A DNA stretch of 64,000 nucleotides, taken from Clostridium fungisolvens. GTDB taxonomy: Bacteria; Bacillota; Clostridia; Clostridiales; Clostridiaceae. The DNA lies in assembly GCF_014193895.1 (NCBI RefSeq), contig NZ_BLZR01000001.1:4216001-4280000 (forward strand), given 5' to 3'. Position numbers and translations under genes: made by a program. The notes under the pieces were generated by a model. It ran no database searches and had not been told where the DNA came from. It saw only the letters and a program-made list of their open reading frames with translations. Each line of letters opens with the position of its first letter. Position 1 is the stretch's first letter. Of the stretch, positions 34,964 through 43,687 are shown one piece after another.

Positions 34964-36781
34964 ATGAGTTACCTTAAGAAACGGCTGGTAAAATTCAATA
35001 TAAATTATATGAATCTTAGTATTAAAAATAAGATATTGATTTTTTATGTCTGCATTTTGTCTATAATTTGTTTAATACTAGGTGGTTATTCTTATTTAGT
35101 AGCTTCAAAATCTTTAAAAGATGAAGTAACTTCTATCAATATTAAAGACATTAATCAAACTGCAGACAGCATAAACTTCTTACAAAAAGATGTTACAGAC
35201 CTATCTACATTTATATGTTTAAACCCTTTAATTCAATCTTTAGTAACTACCAATGAATCTTCTGATGAGTATGAAAAGTTTACTAAATACGGATTAGAAC
35301 CGTTGAATATATTGCTTGCATCTAAGGATTATATAAGCTTTATAGTCATATACGGTGATAAGGGTTCAAAATATTATTTAAGCAAGGATGGAAGTAATGG
35401 TCTCTCCTCTTATGATGCTGTAAAAAAAAGCGAGGTTTATAAAGATGCTCATGAATTAAAAGGAGCCCCTTTATGGGTTAATATAGGAAGCAAAAATAAT
35501 ATACTAATTTCTGATAATAGAAGTCCTAAGATAGCCATGGTTAGAACAATCATTGATACTAATACTCTACAAGAATCAGGACTTATGGTAATCTGCATAA
35601 ATACATCCTTTATTGAAAACCTTTACTCACAGGGTCTAAAAGGCTCTGACAGTATAGCACTTATTGATAATAAAAATAATATTATTTCATCTAAAGATAC
35701 AAAAAAATATCTTAACGACACAAATATAAATTATGTTTTTTCTAAATTATCCGAGGTTAATAGATATGAAAATCTAAACTTGAGTGGTTCAGATCTTTTA
35801 GCTACTTCTAGTGTCATAAAAGAAAGTAATTGGAAATTAATATCCCTTACCTCTCAAGTAGAAATGTTTAAGAGTCTTAATTCAATAATGACAATGACAC
35901 TTACAGTAATAGGTTTTTGCCTTATAATTTCATTTTTCATATCAATATTTGTATCATCTAAGCTTACAAATCCAATAAAACAGTTACTGGCTTCTATGAG
36001 AAGAGTAAAAAGTGGAAATTTTAAAGAAAAAGTTGATTATAAATTTAACGATGAAATTGGAATGTTAGTATATCAGTACAATGATATGATTGATAACATA
36101 CAAAATCTTATTAATAGAGTTTATAAGCTGCAGCTTAAAGAAAAAGAAGCTGAATTGAAAGCACTTCAAGCTCAAATCAATCCTCATTTTTTATATAATA
36201 CTTTGGATATGATTTTTTGGAAATCAGAAAAGGCTAAACAAACTGAAATAAGCGAAATGGTGTATGCTTTATCAAAGCTATTTCGTACTACTTTAAATAA
36301 CGGACAAGACTTCATCTTAGTAAAATCAGAAAAGGAGTTTATAGAGAACTATCTGTTACTTCAAGGTAAGAGGTTTAGAAATAAACTTGAATATTCTGTA
36401 GCTATTGATGATGATATTCTGTGTTATTCAATTCCAAAATTGATAATACAACCTTTTGTAGAAAATGCAATAATACATGGTACTGAGGCTGATAGTGATA
36501 AAAGCTATATTTCTGTAACTGGATCTGTTGTAGAAGAGAACTTGGTATTTTCAATTGAGGATAATGGTAATGGAATTGATGATGAAACAATGAATTCTCT
36601 ACTTAATAGCAATTCCAATAATACTAACCACATTAACAAGCAAAAAGGTTATGCAATAGGAAATGTAAATCAAAGACTATCACTTTACTATGGAGAAAAC
36701 TACTCATTAAATATGGAAAGCAAAACAGGACAAGGCACAAAAATCATGATATCTATTCCAATTAAAGATATATCGCTTTAA
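34964..36781 (+). CDS. YesM/LytS-type sensor histidine kinase
   Basis: A 605-residue membrane kinase. TM1 lies near residues 22-46, an extracellular sensor of about 260 residues follows (Cache-like), then TM2 near 305-330, HAMP near 331-382, the His_kinase domain (PF06580 type) with phosphorylation site His408 in INPHFLYNTLDM, and a C-terminal ATPase with N-box FVENAIIHG and IEDNGNGID. AAAGGAG precedes the ATG. It is followed after 51 bp by its response regulator. YesM/YesN-like pairs usually control carbohydrate uptake and degradation genes, which fits the divergent lipoprotein and glucanase genes. Confidence 0.93.
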   Translation: MSYLKKRLVKFNINYMNLSIKNKILIFYVCILSIICLILGGYSYLVASKSLKDEVTSINIKDINQTADSINFLQKDVTDLSTFICLNPLIQSLVTTNESSDEYEKFTKYGLEPLNILLASKDYISFIVIYGDKGSKYYLSKDGSNGLSSYDAVKKSEVYKDAHELKGAPLWVNIGSKNNILISDNRSPKIAMVRTIIDTNTLQESGLMVICINTSFIENLYSQGLKGSDSIALIDNKNNIISSKDTKKYLNDTNINYVFSKLSEVNRYENLNLSGSDLLATSSVIKESNWKLISLTSQVEMFKSLNSIMTMTLTVIGFCLIISFFISIFVSSKLTNPIKQLLASMRRVKSGNFKEKVDYKFNDEIGMLVYQYNDMIDNIQNLINRVYKLQLKEKEAELKALQAQINPHFLYNTLDMIFWKSEKAKQTEISEMVYALSKLFRTTLNNGQDFILVKSEKEFIENYLLLQGKRFRNKLEYSVAIDDDILCYSIPKLIIQPFVENAIIHGTEADSDKSYISVTGSVVEENLVFSIEDNGNGIDDETMNSLLNSNSNNTNHINKQKGYAIGNVNQRLSLYYGENYSLNMESKTGQGTKIMISIPIKDISL

Positions 36782-36832
36782 TATAAGATATTTCATAAAC
36801 TCTACTATTTATATATAAAGGAGATAATTTGC

Positions 36833-38431
36833 ATGTATACATTATTTTTGGTTGATGATGAAATAGAACTTGTTGAAGGTTTAAAGGAACTAATTGACTG
36901 GAATAGCTATGATATTGAGATATGCGGCGAAGCAGATAACGGAGTAAGTGCCTTAGAGCAAATTCTTAAAATTAAGCCAGATATTATAATAATGGATATT
37001 AAAATGCCTAAAATGAATGGCATTGAACTCTTAGAAAACATATTTTCAAAAGGTTTAAATTCAAAGTGCATTATATTAAGTGGTTATGATGATTTTGCAT
37101 ATGCAAAAAAAGCAATTAGCTTATCGGCATGTAACTATCTCTTGAAACCTTGCCGTCCATCAGAAATATTAGATTCAGTAATAGATGCTAAAAACAAACT
37201 CATTGAAGAGAGATTAAAGGATGAACTTCTAAAAAAATACGAAGGTAATCTTAATGAATATTTACCAATAATTAAGAAGAACATTCTTCAGGACCTTATA
37301 TTAAAACCCTATAACAAAACTAAAGTCTCTGAAGAAAATATTGCATTATATAATCTCAAATATGAAAATTTATTGATCTTCATAATATCTATAGACCATT
37401 CTACGCTTATATATGATCTGTTTAATGAAACTGACATAGATTTTATAAAAAGCTCTATAAAAACCATTGCCTCAGATGCTTTAAATACAGTGGAATATAT
37501 GGATTACTTTGAAGAAGATGATGATATTATTGTTTTCTTGTCCTTCAGCAATGAAACAGCAAAAAGTGATACTATTTATCTTTCCCTTGAAAATATAAGG
37601 AATTCTATAAAAGCTTTTTTAGGATTTTCCGTAACCCTTGCACTTGGGAAAATAGTAAATAGATTAGAAGATATCAATTCATCTTATTTAAGTGCTAAAG
37701 CAGCCTTTGAGTTTAAATTTTTTCTTGGTGACAATAATATAATTCATTCAGATTATATAAATGGTTATAAAGTTGTAAATAACCCCTACCCAATAGATGA
37801 AGAGCTTAAGTTAATAAATTATCTTCGAACTGGTGCAATAGAAGAAATCAGATCAGCACTGAATAGCTTTTATGATAAACTCTGTAATGGAGGGATGCCT
37901 ACAAAGAAAAATATTCAAGGTGCTACCCTGTCACTTCTAGGATCTATTAATAAATTCTGTATAGAAAATGATATTGATATAAATGCCTTATCGAAGCTGA
38001 GTTCACCTTTTGACGTGGTACTTCAATGTGAAACAATTGATGAATTAAAAAATCAACTTGAGCTTATTATCTCTAATATATTTGCAAAAACTAATCCACT
38101 AAATAAAAATAATTCTCTAATAAAACTAGCAATAAACTTTATTACAGAAAATTATTCAAAAGATATCACATTGGAAAGCATAGCAAGAGAAATACATTTA
38201 ACTCCTGGCTATATAAGTCAGTTATTCAAACAGGAAACAGGAATAAACTTTCTTGAATTTCTTCATAAATACCGCATAGAAAAATCTAAGGAATTATTAA
38301 AAAATAAACTCTTAAAAAACTACGAGATTGCTTACATGGTAGGCTACACAAATGAAAAACATTTTTCTAAGACCTTTAAACGATACACAGGCCTTACGCC
38401 AAGTCAGTATAGGGCAAGCGTTGCTTCTTAA
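36833..38431 (+). CDS. YesN-type response regulator, REC plus AraC DNA-binding domain
   Basis: A 532-residue regulator. The receiver domain occupies residues 1-120 with acidic pair in LVDDE and phosphorylation site Asp55 in IIIMDIKMP. A middle region of about 290 residues follows, and the C-terminal AraC-type double HTH covers about 430-530, with LTPGYISQLFKQETG and YTNEKHFSKTFKRYTG-type sequence ending at PSQYR. AAAGGAG precedes the ATG. It is the partner of the kinase gene just upstream. Likely targets are the lipoprotein and GH3-GH30 genes on the other side of the intergenic region; this is inference from position. Confidence 0.93.
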   Translation: MYTLFLVDDEIELVEGLKELIDWNSYDIEICGEADNGVSALEQILKIKPDIIIMDIKMPKMNGIELLENIFSKGLNSKCIILSGYDDFAYAKKAISLSACNYLLKPCRPSEILDSVIDAKNKLIEERLKDELLKKYEGNLNEYLPIIKKNILQDLILKPYNKTKVSEENIALYNLKYENLLIFIISIDHSTLIYDLFNETDIDFIKSSIKTIASDALNTVEYMDYFEEDDDIIVFLSFSNETAKSDTIYLSLENIRNSIKAFLGFSVTLALGKIVNRLEDINSSYLSAKAAFEFKFFLGDNNIIHSDYINGYKVVNNPYPIDEELKLINYLRTGAIEEIRSALNSFYDKLCNGGMPTKKNIQGATLSLLGSINKFCIENDIDINALSKLSSPFDVVLQCETIDELKNQLELIISNIFAKTNPLNKNNSLIKLAINFITENYSKDITLESIAREIHLTPGYISQLFKQETGINFLEFLHKYRIEKSKELLKNKLLKNYEIAYMVGYTNEKHFSKTFKRYTGLTPSQYRASVAS

Positions 38432-38436
38432 AATTA

Positions 38437-38510
38437 GGCACCGTTAAAGCGTTGTGTTGAAATTAAGTAAAAAAATAGATAGCGCCTTAACTATAACCAC
38501 TTAGTTATTA
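38437..38510. repeat. Family B remnant (solo ends)
   Basis: Contains TTAGGCACCGTTAAAGC and TTGAAATTAAG followed after about 30 bases by ATAACCACTTAG. These are the two ends of family B with the central coding part missing. It follows the response-regulator gene directly. Confidence 0.6.
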
Positions 38511-38578
38511 TTTTTAATGTAGTATACTATTTAAATTAACTTGCAAATAATATATACTTTTCCTATAAGATTAATAAA

Positions 38579-38673
38579 GATGTGCCACTTCAATCCGAAA
38601 ACTATCTTCTAAGCTCCTCTGGGTTCTGAGAGGAGGCTTTGAAAATATAGGTTTCATTATTAAGTGGCACATC
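38579..38673. repeat. Family A palindromic element, copy 6 (compensated stems)
   Basis: 95 bp from GATGTGCCACTTCAA to TTAAGTGGCACATC. The outer stem has GTGCC/GGCAC in place of the usual GTACC/GGTAC, and the inner stem has CTCCTC/GAGGAG in place of CTCTCAC/GTGAGAG. Both changes are paired on the two arms, so base pairing is kept. It lies about 40 bp upstream of the oxidoreductase start codon. Confidence 0.85.
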
Positions 38674-38714
38674 CATAGATATTTAAATCATCTATAATTT
38701 AGGAGGGTTATTTC

Positions 38715-39707
38715 ATGTCAAAGCTACTAAATTCATTAAACACTAGTAAATTTAATCTACCAAACCGTTTAGTAATGCCCCCAATGGCAACTTCTAAAGC
38801 TGGGGTAACCGGTGAGCTTACAGAAGATATAATAAAATACTACGATGAAAAATCAAAAGGCGGATATATTGGGTTAATAATTATAGAACATAGCTATGTT
38901 TCAAAAGAAGGCAAAGCTAATCATAATCAACTTTCTATTTCAAGAGATAATGATGTTGAAGCCTTAAAAGCTCTTGCAAAAACTATTCAAAACAACGGTT
39001 CAAAAGCAGTTATGCAAATAAATCACGCTGGTGGATCTACAAAAGAAGAAGTGACAGGTTCACTACCAGAAGCTCCTTCTGCCATAGAAAATCCATATAC
39101 AAAAATCGTTACTAAAGAACTTTCTAAGGAAGATATAAAAAAAGTTATAAAAGACTTTGCAGAAGCTGCTAGAAGGGTTAAGGAAGCTGGTTTTGATGCT
39201 GTAGAAATTCATTCAGCACACGGATATTTGCTTAATCAATTCTACTCTCCTATATTCAACAAGAGAACTGATGAGTATGGCGGAGATATATTAAACAGGA
39301 TAAGAATACATCTTGAAGTTATCAAGGCAGTAAAAAAAGCTGTAGGTGATGACTTCCCTATATTATTAAGATTAGGCGCTTTAGATTATGAAGAAGGTGG
39401 CGCTACTCTTGAAGATGCTAAAATAGCTGCTAAAGAATTTGAGAAAGCAGGAGTTGATATTTTAGATATCTCTGGAGGATATAACCGTTTTATGGTACCT
39501 GGTTTTACAGAACAAGGCTACTTCTATCCTGTAACTGCTGAGTTAAAAAAAGTTGTTAAAATACCTATAATTTTAACTGGTGGTGTTGTTGATGCTAATG
39601 CTGCAGAACAACTTTTAGCTGATGAAAAAGCCGATTTAATAGGCGTTGGAAGAGCTATATTAAAAGATTCTGATTGGGCTAAAAAAGCTATTGAAAGTCT
39701 TAAATAA
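38715..39707 (+). CDS. Old yellow enzyme family NAD(P)H:flavin oxidoreductase
   Basis: A 330-residue FMN-binding TIM barrel. Family motifs are NRLVMPPMAT near residue 17, VMQINHAGG near residue 97, the substrate and FMN region EIHSAHGYLLNQFYSP near residue 168 and FNKRTDEYGGD after it, and a C-terminal VGRAILKDSDW. It lacks the C-terminal iron-sulfur and FAD domains of 2,4-dienoyl-CoA or bile-acid reductases, so it is of the short YqjM type that reduces activated C=C bonds. AGGAGG precedes the ATG. It is a single gene ending at a shared terminator. The physiological substrate is unknown. Confidence 0.92.
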   Translation: MSKLLNSLNTSKFNLPNRLVMPPMATSKAGVTGELTEDIIKYYDEKSKGGYIGLIIIEHSYVSKEGKANHNQLSISRDNDVEALKALAKTIQNNGSKAVMQINHAGGSTKEEVTGSLPEAPSAIENPYTKIVTKELSKEDIKKVIKDFAEAARRVKEAGFDAVEIHSAHGYLLNQFYSPIFNKRTDEYGGDILNRIRIHLEVIKAVKKAVGDDFPILLRLGALDYEEGGATLEDAKIAAKEFEKAGVDILDISGGYNRFMVPGFTEQGYFYPVTAELKKVVKIPIILTGGVVDANAAEQLLADEKADLIGVGRAILKDSDWAKKAIESLK

Positions 39708-39727
39708 TTTATATATAAAATTATAAC

Positions 39728-39758
39728 AAAAGGGCAGCTACTCATTAGCTGCCCTTTT
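39728..39758. terminator. Bidirectional terminator between oxidoreductase and manC
   Basis: A perfect 13-bp stem, AAAAGGGCAGCTA pairing with TAGCTGCCCTTTT with a 5-base loop, between convergent genes. Confidence 0.9.
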
Positions 39759-39761
39759 GCA

Positions 39762-40829
39762 TCAAATATATCCCTTATAATTGTCATCATCATTAAGTGT
39801 ATTTAAAAGATGCTTAATCTCTTGGTCCTTATCTTTATCCATAACCAAGATAACATCACCTGCGTCTACTATAACTAAGTCCTTTATTCCAAAGCCTATT
39901 ACTAGATTTTTATTACCAAATACAGAACAGTTTTCGCATTCCTCTAAGAAAACGTTCTTTGAAATACTATTGTTCCTATGGGTACCTAAAAATCTACTTA
40001 ATGCACTAAAGCTTCCTATATCATCCCATAAAAAGTCACTCTTCAGAACATAGGCCTTTCTTGTTTTTTGCATAACTCCAAAATCTATGGAGATACCATC
40101 TATCAAGCAATATTGTTCTGTTATTGTACTTTCTTCGTTTTCTGTCCCAAGGTTCTTATATATCTCCATCAAACTTTTATACATCTTAGGAAGATATTTT
40201 TCTATCTCTCTCAAAATTACGTCTGCTCTAAAAACAAACATACCGCTGTTCCAAAGATAGGTGCCCTTTAGTATGAAGTCTTTTGCTACCTCAATATTAG
40301 GTTTTTCAGTAAACCTGGCAACCTTAAAAGTAGCTATATTTCCACCAACTCTTTCGCCCATCTCAATATAACCATACCCTGTTTCCGGTCTAGTTGGTTC
40401 AATTCCTAAAGTTACTATACCTCTTCTTCTATCTGCTATTTCCACTGCCTGCTCTAAAGTGTCCAAGAAGTTCTTCTCTCCTTCAATATGGTGATCTGAA
40501 GGTAATACCATCATCACAGCATCCTTATCATTTTTAAGAAGCTTTACAGCTGCAAGACCTATGCAAGTAGCTGTCTCCTTATTGCTGGGTTCTGTGAATA
40601 TATTATCAGCACAAATGTCTGATAGCTCTTCTTTTATTTGATTCTCATAATCTTGATTGGTAATAACATAGATATTGTCAGTCGGTACCAATGGGCGAAC
40701 TCTTTCAACAGTATTAACTAAAAAGCTTTTGTTATTTACCACCTTCAAAAACTGTTTAGGTCTGTCTGATCTAGATAGTGGATAAAGTCTTGTTCCCTTG
40801 CCTCCTGCTAAAATCAGTGCATAAAGCAT
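39762..40829 (-). CDS. manC: Mannose-1-phosphate guanylyltransferase
   Basis: A 355-residue nucleotidyltransferase that makes GDP-mannose from mannose 1-phosphate and GTP. The pyrophosphorylase signature LILAGGKGTRLYPLSR and the RPKQF lysine motif lie within the first 30 residues; VMMVLPSDHHI near residue 105 and TGYGYIEMG near residue 146 are typical. There is no C-terminal isomerase (cupin) domain, so it is the short monofunctional form. The gene stands alone here, without mannan or capsule genes. The ATG has AAGG 5 bases and GGAG 12 bases upstream. Confidence 0.93.
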   Translation of the reverse strand: MLYALILAGGKGTRLYPLSRSDRPKQFLKVVNNKSFLVNTVERVRPLVPTDNIYVITNQDYENQIKEELSDICADNIFTEPSNKETATCIGLAAVKLLKNDKDAVMMVLPSDHHIEGEKNFLDTLEQAVEIADRRRGIVTLGIEPTRPETGYGYIEMGERVGGNIATFKVARFTEKPNIEVAKDFILKGTYLWNSGMFVFRADVILREIEKYLPKMYKSLMEIYKNLGTENEESTITEQYCLIDGISIDFGVMQKTRKAYVLKSDFLWDDIGSFSALSRFLGTHRNNSISKNVFLEECENCSVFGNKNLVIGFGIKDLVIVDAGDVILVMDKDKDQEIKHLLNTLNDDDNYKGYI

Positions 40830-41034
40830 TTAGCCTTCAACTCCAAGTATTGTTATACACTATACTATGTTTATCCCTGAAGTAGTGTGAAATATCTTTT
40901 CAAATAAATGGAAATATATACTGAGACTCATATCTCCAATTTATTATTAATTGCTTAATACTTTCAATGACTCACTCATTTCATTAATAACTAATAAACG
41001 CAGATCTTTATTATTAAACTCTAATACTTTCACT

Positions 41035-41154
41035 AAAGTAGCTTGTTCATTTGAAAAACACTTAATTGTAGTTGGTGCCGGCCATATTATTGGACAAGAT
41101 GGTCTAATTGAAAAATTGAAGACTAAGGGATATACTATTACAAGACTTGAATAG
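41035..41154 (+). pseudogene. C-terminal remnant of a TraB/PrgY/GumN family protein
   Basis: The 3' part of an open frame (40951-41154) encodes KHLIVVGAGHIIGQDGLIEK and then LKTKGYTITRLE. This matches the C-terminal signature of TraB/GumN proteins (VVGAGHLVG-G--LL---GY). The preceding codons (40951-41034) do not resemble the family, and the catalytic N-terminal part is absent. A perfect terminator follows, as expected at the end of a former gene. I read it as the tail of a deleted gene rather than a working small protein. Confidence 0.6.
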
Positions 41155-41181
41155 TATGGTATGAAAATATGCCCTAATATG

Positions 41182-41230
41182 AAATGAGATAAAAAAAGCT
41201 GTTTACCTAGTAGCTTTTTTTATCTCATTT
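41182..41230. terminator. Bidirectional terminator
   Basis: A perfect 19-bp stem, AAATGAGATAAAAAAAGCT pairing with AGCTTTTTTTATCTCATTT, loop of 11 bases. It lies just after the TraB-like remnant and before the pirin gene's downstream region. From 41231 to 41392 nothing else is apparent. Confidence 0.88.
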
Positions 41231-41392
41231 TTCATTCTTAATATCTAAAATACTGCAATAAACTTATAAAATTTTTCCTATATAAACATTTATAAATAAA
41301 ACTTTTTAAATTTATAACTTCTTAAAAATTTACGCCTAAAATGCAGGTTTGAGAGCACTTTAAGACTTACTGCATTAATTAATAACTTTTTA

Positions 41393-42106
41393 TTATCTCC
41401 AAATCACATTTTTCTTTGTCATTTCTATAACTAGTATATGAGATTTTTCTATGGCCTTAATCTTTACATCTTCTTCAACAATCTCAGCTGCATCTCTTTG
41501 ATTAAGCTCTGTACCATTTACTGTACTTGTGCCTTCTATTTGTACCATATACGCCTGTCTTCTGTTCCCTACAGCAAAGTCTATTTCCTTGCCTTCTTCT
41601 AATTCAAGTGCATAGAAATTTATATCTTGATTTACTTTTATAGGCGCATCTCCTTGTTTTGAAGATACAAAATGAAACCATTTATTTTTTCTTTCTTCCC
41701 AATCAAATTTAAAATCTCCATATTGAGGAGTATGGTTCTTCTTATCTGGTAAAACCCAAATTTGAAGGAATCTTGCAGTTACATCACCTCTATTGTGCTC
41801 ACTATGATAAACTCCAGTACCAGCACTCATATACTGTACTTGGCCTCTTCCTATCACGCCTTTACTTCCCATTGAGTCTTCGTGAGTAAGTTCACCTTCT
41901 ATCCCATAGGATATTATCTCCATGTCCTTATGTGGATGCATATCAAAGCCTGTATGTGGCTGAATCAAATCATCATTTATTACTCTTAAATCTCCAAAAC
42001 TAATATTTTCTACATTAAAATAATCTGCAAATGAAAAATGAAATAAACTATCAAGCCACTGATTTTTGCTACGTCCCATATCACTACTTTTTATTTTTCT
42101 TATCAT
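41393..42106 (-). CDS. Pirin family protein (bicupin)
   Basis: A 237-residue pirin. The N-terminal cupin carries the metal-ligand pattern FDMHPHKDMEIISY near residue 56 and the later GVYHSEHN near residue 99, supplying the usual three His and one Glu. The C-terminal cupin is shorter, as in bacterial pirins. Some members are quercetinases, others have regulatory or redox roles; the function here is unknown. The start at 42106 (MIRKIK) is chosen because GAGGTG lies 6 bases upstream; an in-frame GTG at 42115 is part of that site. It is a single-gene unit. Confidence 0.92.
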   Translation of the reverse strand: MIRKIKSSDMGRSKNQWLDSLFHFSFADYFNVENISFGDLRVINDDLIQPHTGFDMHPHKDMEIISYGIEGELTHEDSMGSKGVIGRGQVQYMSAGTGVYHSEHNRGDVTARFLQIWVLPDKKNHTPQYGDFKFDWEERKNKWFHFVSSKQGDAPIKVNQDINFYALELEEGKEIDFAVGNRRQAYMVQIEGTSTVNGTELNQRDAAEIVEEDVKIKAIEKSHILVIEMTKKNVIWR

Positions 42107-42422
42107 CGCTTTCACCTCTATATAAAATTTAGTTAATTACTTTTAATAACCTTATAACTTCATGATACATTAACATTTTATCGTTGTCAATAACAATTAT
42201 CAGTAAGTACTTGCTATTATAAACACTGTATTTTATAAAGTTTATCAAAGCATTTAATATATAAATTCATAAATACAAAAATACAAGCTCCACTTATTTA
42301 TTCATCCTTAGCTTAACCACTAATAAAAATTAAATTATGAATTATTTTATAGACTGTAGAAAATATTATATGGTAACCAAATGTGTTACAAACTTTTTCT
42401 TTCAAAAACCACACTTAAATAG

Positions 42423-42428
42423 TATAAT
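42423..42428 (+). promoter_or_regulatory. Putative -10 element of hydE
   Basis: TATAAT lies about 39 bp before the hydE start codon. A weak -35 candidate TTTCAA (42400-42405) is 17 bases upstream. The remainder of the 360-bp gap 42107-42466 is AT-rich with no gene visible. Confidence 0.4.
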
Positions 42429-42466
42429 TATTACGAATATCAAAGGTCCGTTTTTAGGAGGAGTTT

Positions 42467-43528
42467 ATGGATAAACTAATGGAGTTAGTACAAAAAGCTA
42501 AAGAAACTCATTGTCTTACAAAGGATGAGTTAGTTGAACTTTTAAAAAATGACGAAATAAATGAAGCAATATATAAAGCAGCTGATGAAGTTCGAGAAGA
42601 ATATCGTGGAAACGAAGTTCTTTTAAGAGGACTTATAGAATTTACAAACATATGCAAGAGAAACTGCATGTATTGTGGGCTTAGAAGAGACAATAAAAAC
42701 CTTGAAAGATATAGATTATCTGAGGAAGAAATCTTAGATTTTGCCACTAAAGCAGTTGGTTATGGTTATAAAAATTTAGTTCTTCAAGGTGGAGAAGATG
42801 ATTACTTTACTATAGATAGAATGTCTAGCATAATAAGAAAGATAAAAGCACTAGGTGTTACTCTTACTATAAGTATAGGTGAAAAAACATATGAAGAATA
42901 CAAAGCACTAAGAGAAGCTGGCGCTGATAGATATTTACTTAGAATAGAAACTACTGATGAGGATTTATACCATGAGCTTGATCCTGGTATGAGTCACGCT
43001 GAAAGAAAGAGATGTCTTAGAGATTTAAAGAGTCTAGGCTATGAAGTAGGTTGCGGTTCACTAGTTGGACTTCCTAACCAAACAATTGAATCTATAGCAG
43101 ATGATCTTCTATTCTTTAAAGAGATAGATGCTAATATGATAGGCATTGGACCATTTATACCAAATGGAGATACTCCTCTAGCTGATTGTGCTGGTGGCGA
43201 CTTCCACATGTCAATTAAGGTTATGGCCTTAACTAGACTACTTATGCCTGGTATAAGAATTACTGCAACTACTGCTATGGAAACACTTAATAAAAACGGT
43301 AGAGTTATAGCCCTTGAAAGTGGTGCCAATGTTGTAATGCCTAATGTTACTGAAGGTGATTACAGAAGACTTTATGCCTTATATCCAGGAAAGATATGTA
43401 TAAATGATACTCCTGCTCATTGTAGAGGATGTATTTCTGGAAAGATTAAAGCTCTTGGTAGAACAGTATCCGATATATCAAATGATGGATCAATCCTTAC
43501 TATTGAAAAAACTAACATTAGTTCTTAA
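42467..43528 (+). CDS. hydE: [FeFe]-hydrogenase maturase HydE, radical SAM
   Basis: A 353-residue radical SAM enzyme that helps build the dithiomethylamine-bridged H-cluster. The SAM [4Fe-4S] motif CKRNCMYCGL lies near residue 63 in the usual IEFTNICKRNC context. Near the C-terminus Cys residues in ICINDTPAHCRGC follow CX7CX2C, the pattern of the second, dispensable cluster known in HydE. LVLQGGEDD near residue 104 and GIGPFIPNGDTPL near residue 226 are conserved family blocks. AGGAGG precedes the ATG. hydF, hydG and the hydrogenase gene are not in the window. BioB and PylB are related but lack this combination. Confidence 0.95.
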   Translation: MDKLMELVQKAKETHCLTKDELVELLKNDEINEAIYKAADEVREEYRGNEVLLRGLIEFTNICKRNCMYCGLRRDNKNLERYRLSEEEILDFATKAVGYGYKNLVLQGGEDDYFTIDRMSSIIRKIKALGVTLTISIGEKTYEEYKALREAGADRYLLRIETTDEDLYHELDPGMSHAERKRCLRDLKSLGYEVGCGSLVGLPNQTIESIADDLLFFKEIDANMIGIGPFIPNGDTPLADCAGGDFHMSIKVMALTRLLMPGIRITATTAMETLNKNGRVIALESGANVVMPNVTEGDYRRLYALYPGKICINDTPAHCRGCISGKIKALGRTVSDISNDGSILTIEKTNISS

Positions 43529-43565
43529 TTTAATACATATATACAAAGTTCGTATATAATTTACA

Positions 43566-43600
43566 AAAACCAGCTTGAGAATAAATCAAGCTGGTTTCTT
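43566..43600. terminator. Terminator of hydE
   Basis: AAACCAGCTTGA pairs with TCAAGCTGGTTT, loop of 7 bases, followed by TCTTATTT. It lies about 38 bp after the hydE stop codon and can also serve the convergent chemoreceptor gene. Confidence 0.85.
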
Positions 43601-43631
43601 ATTTACTTTATTTTAATGCTATATTTAAAAA

Positions 43632-43684
43632 CATTATTGAAATTAAGTGGTTATACAGTAGATGCTATTTAACCTCGCTCACAC
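43632..43684. repeat. Family B remnant (left end)
   Basis: ATTGAAATTAAGTGGTTATAC, then AGTAGATGCTATTTAACC and CGCTCAC, resemble the left end of family B (AAGTGGTTATGCAGGAGATG and the following GAGCGAG). The rest of the element is absent. It abuts the 3' end of the chemoreceptor gene at 43688. Confidence 0.55.
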
Positions 43685-43687
43685 ACG

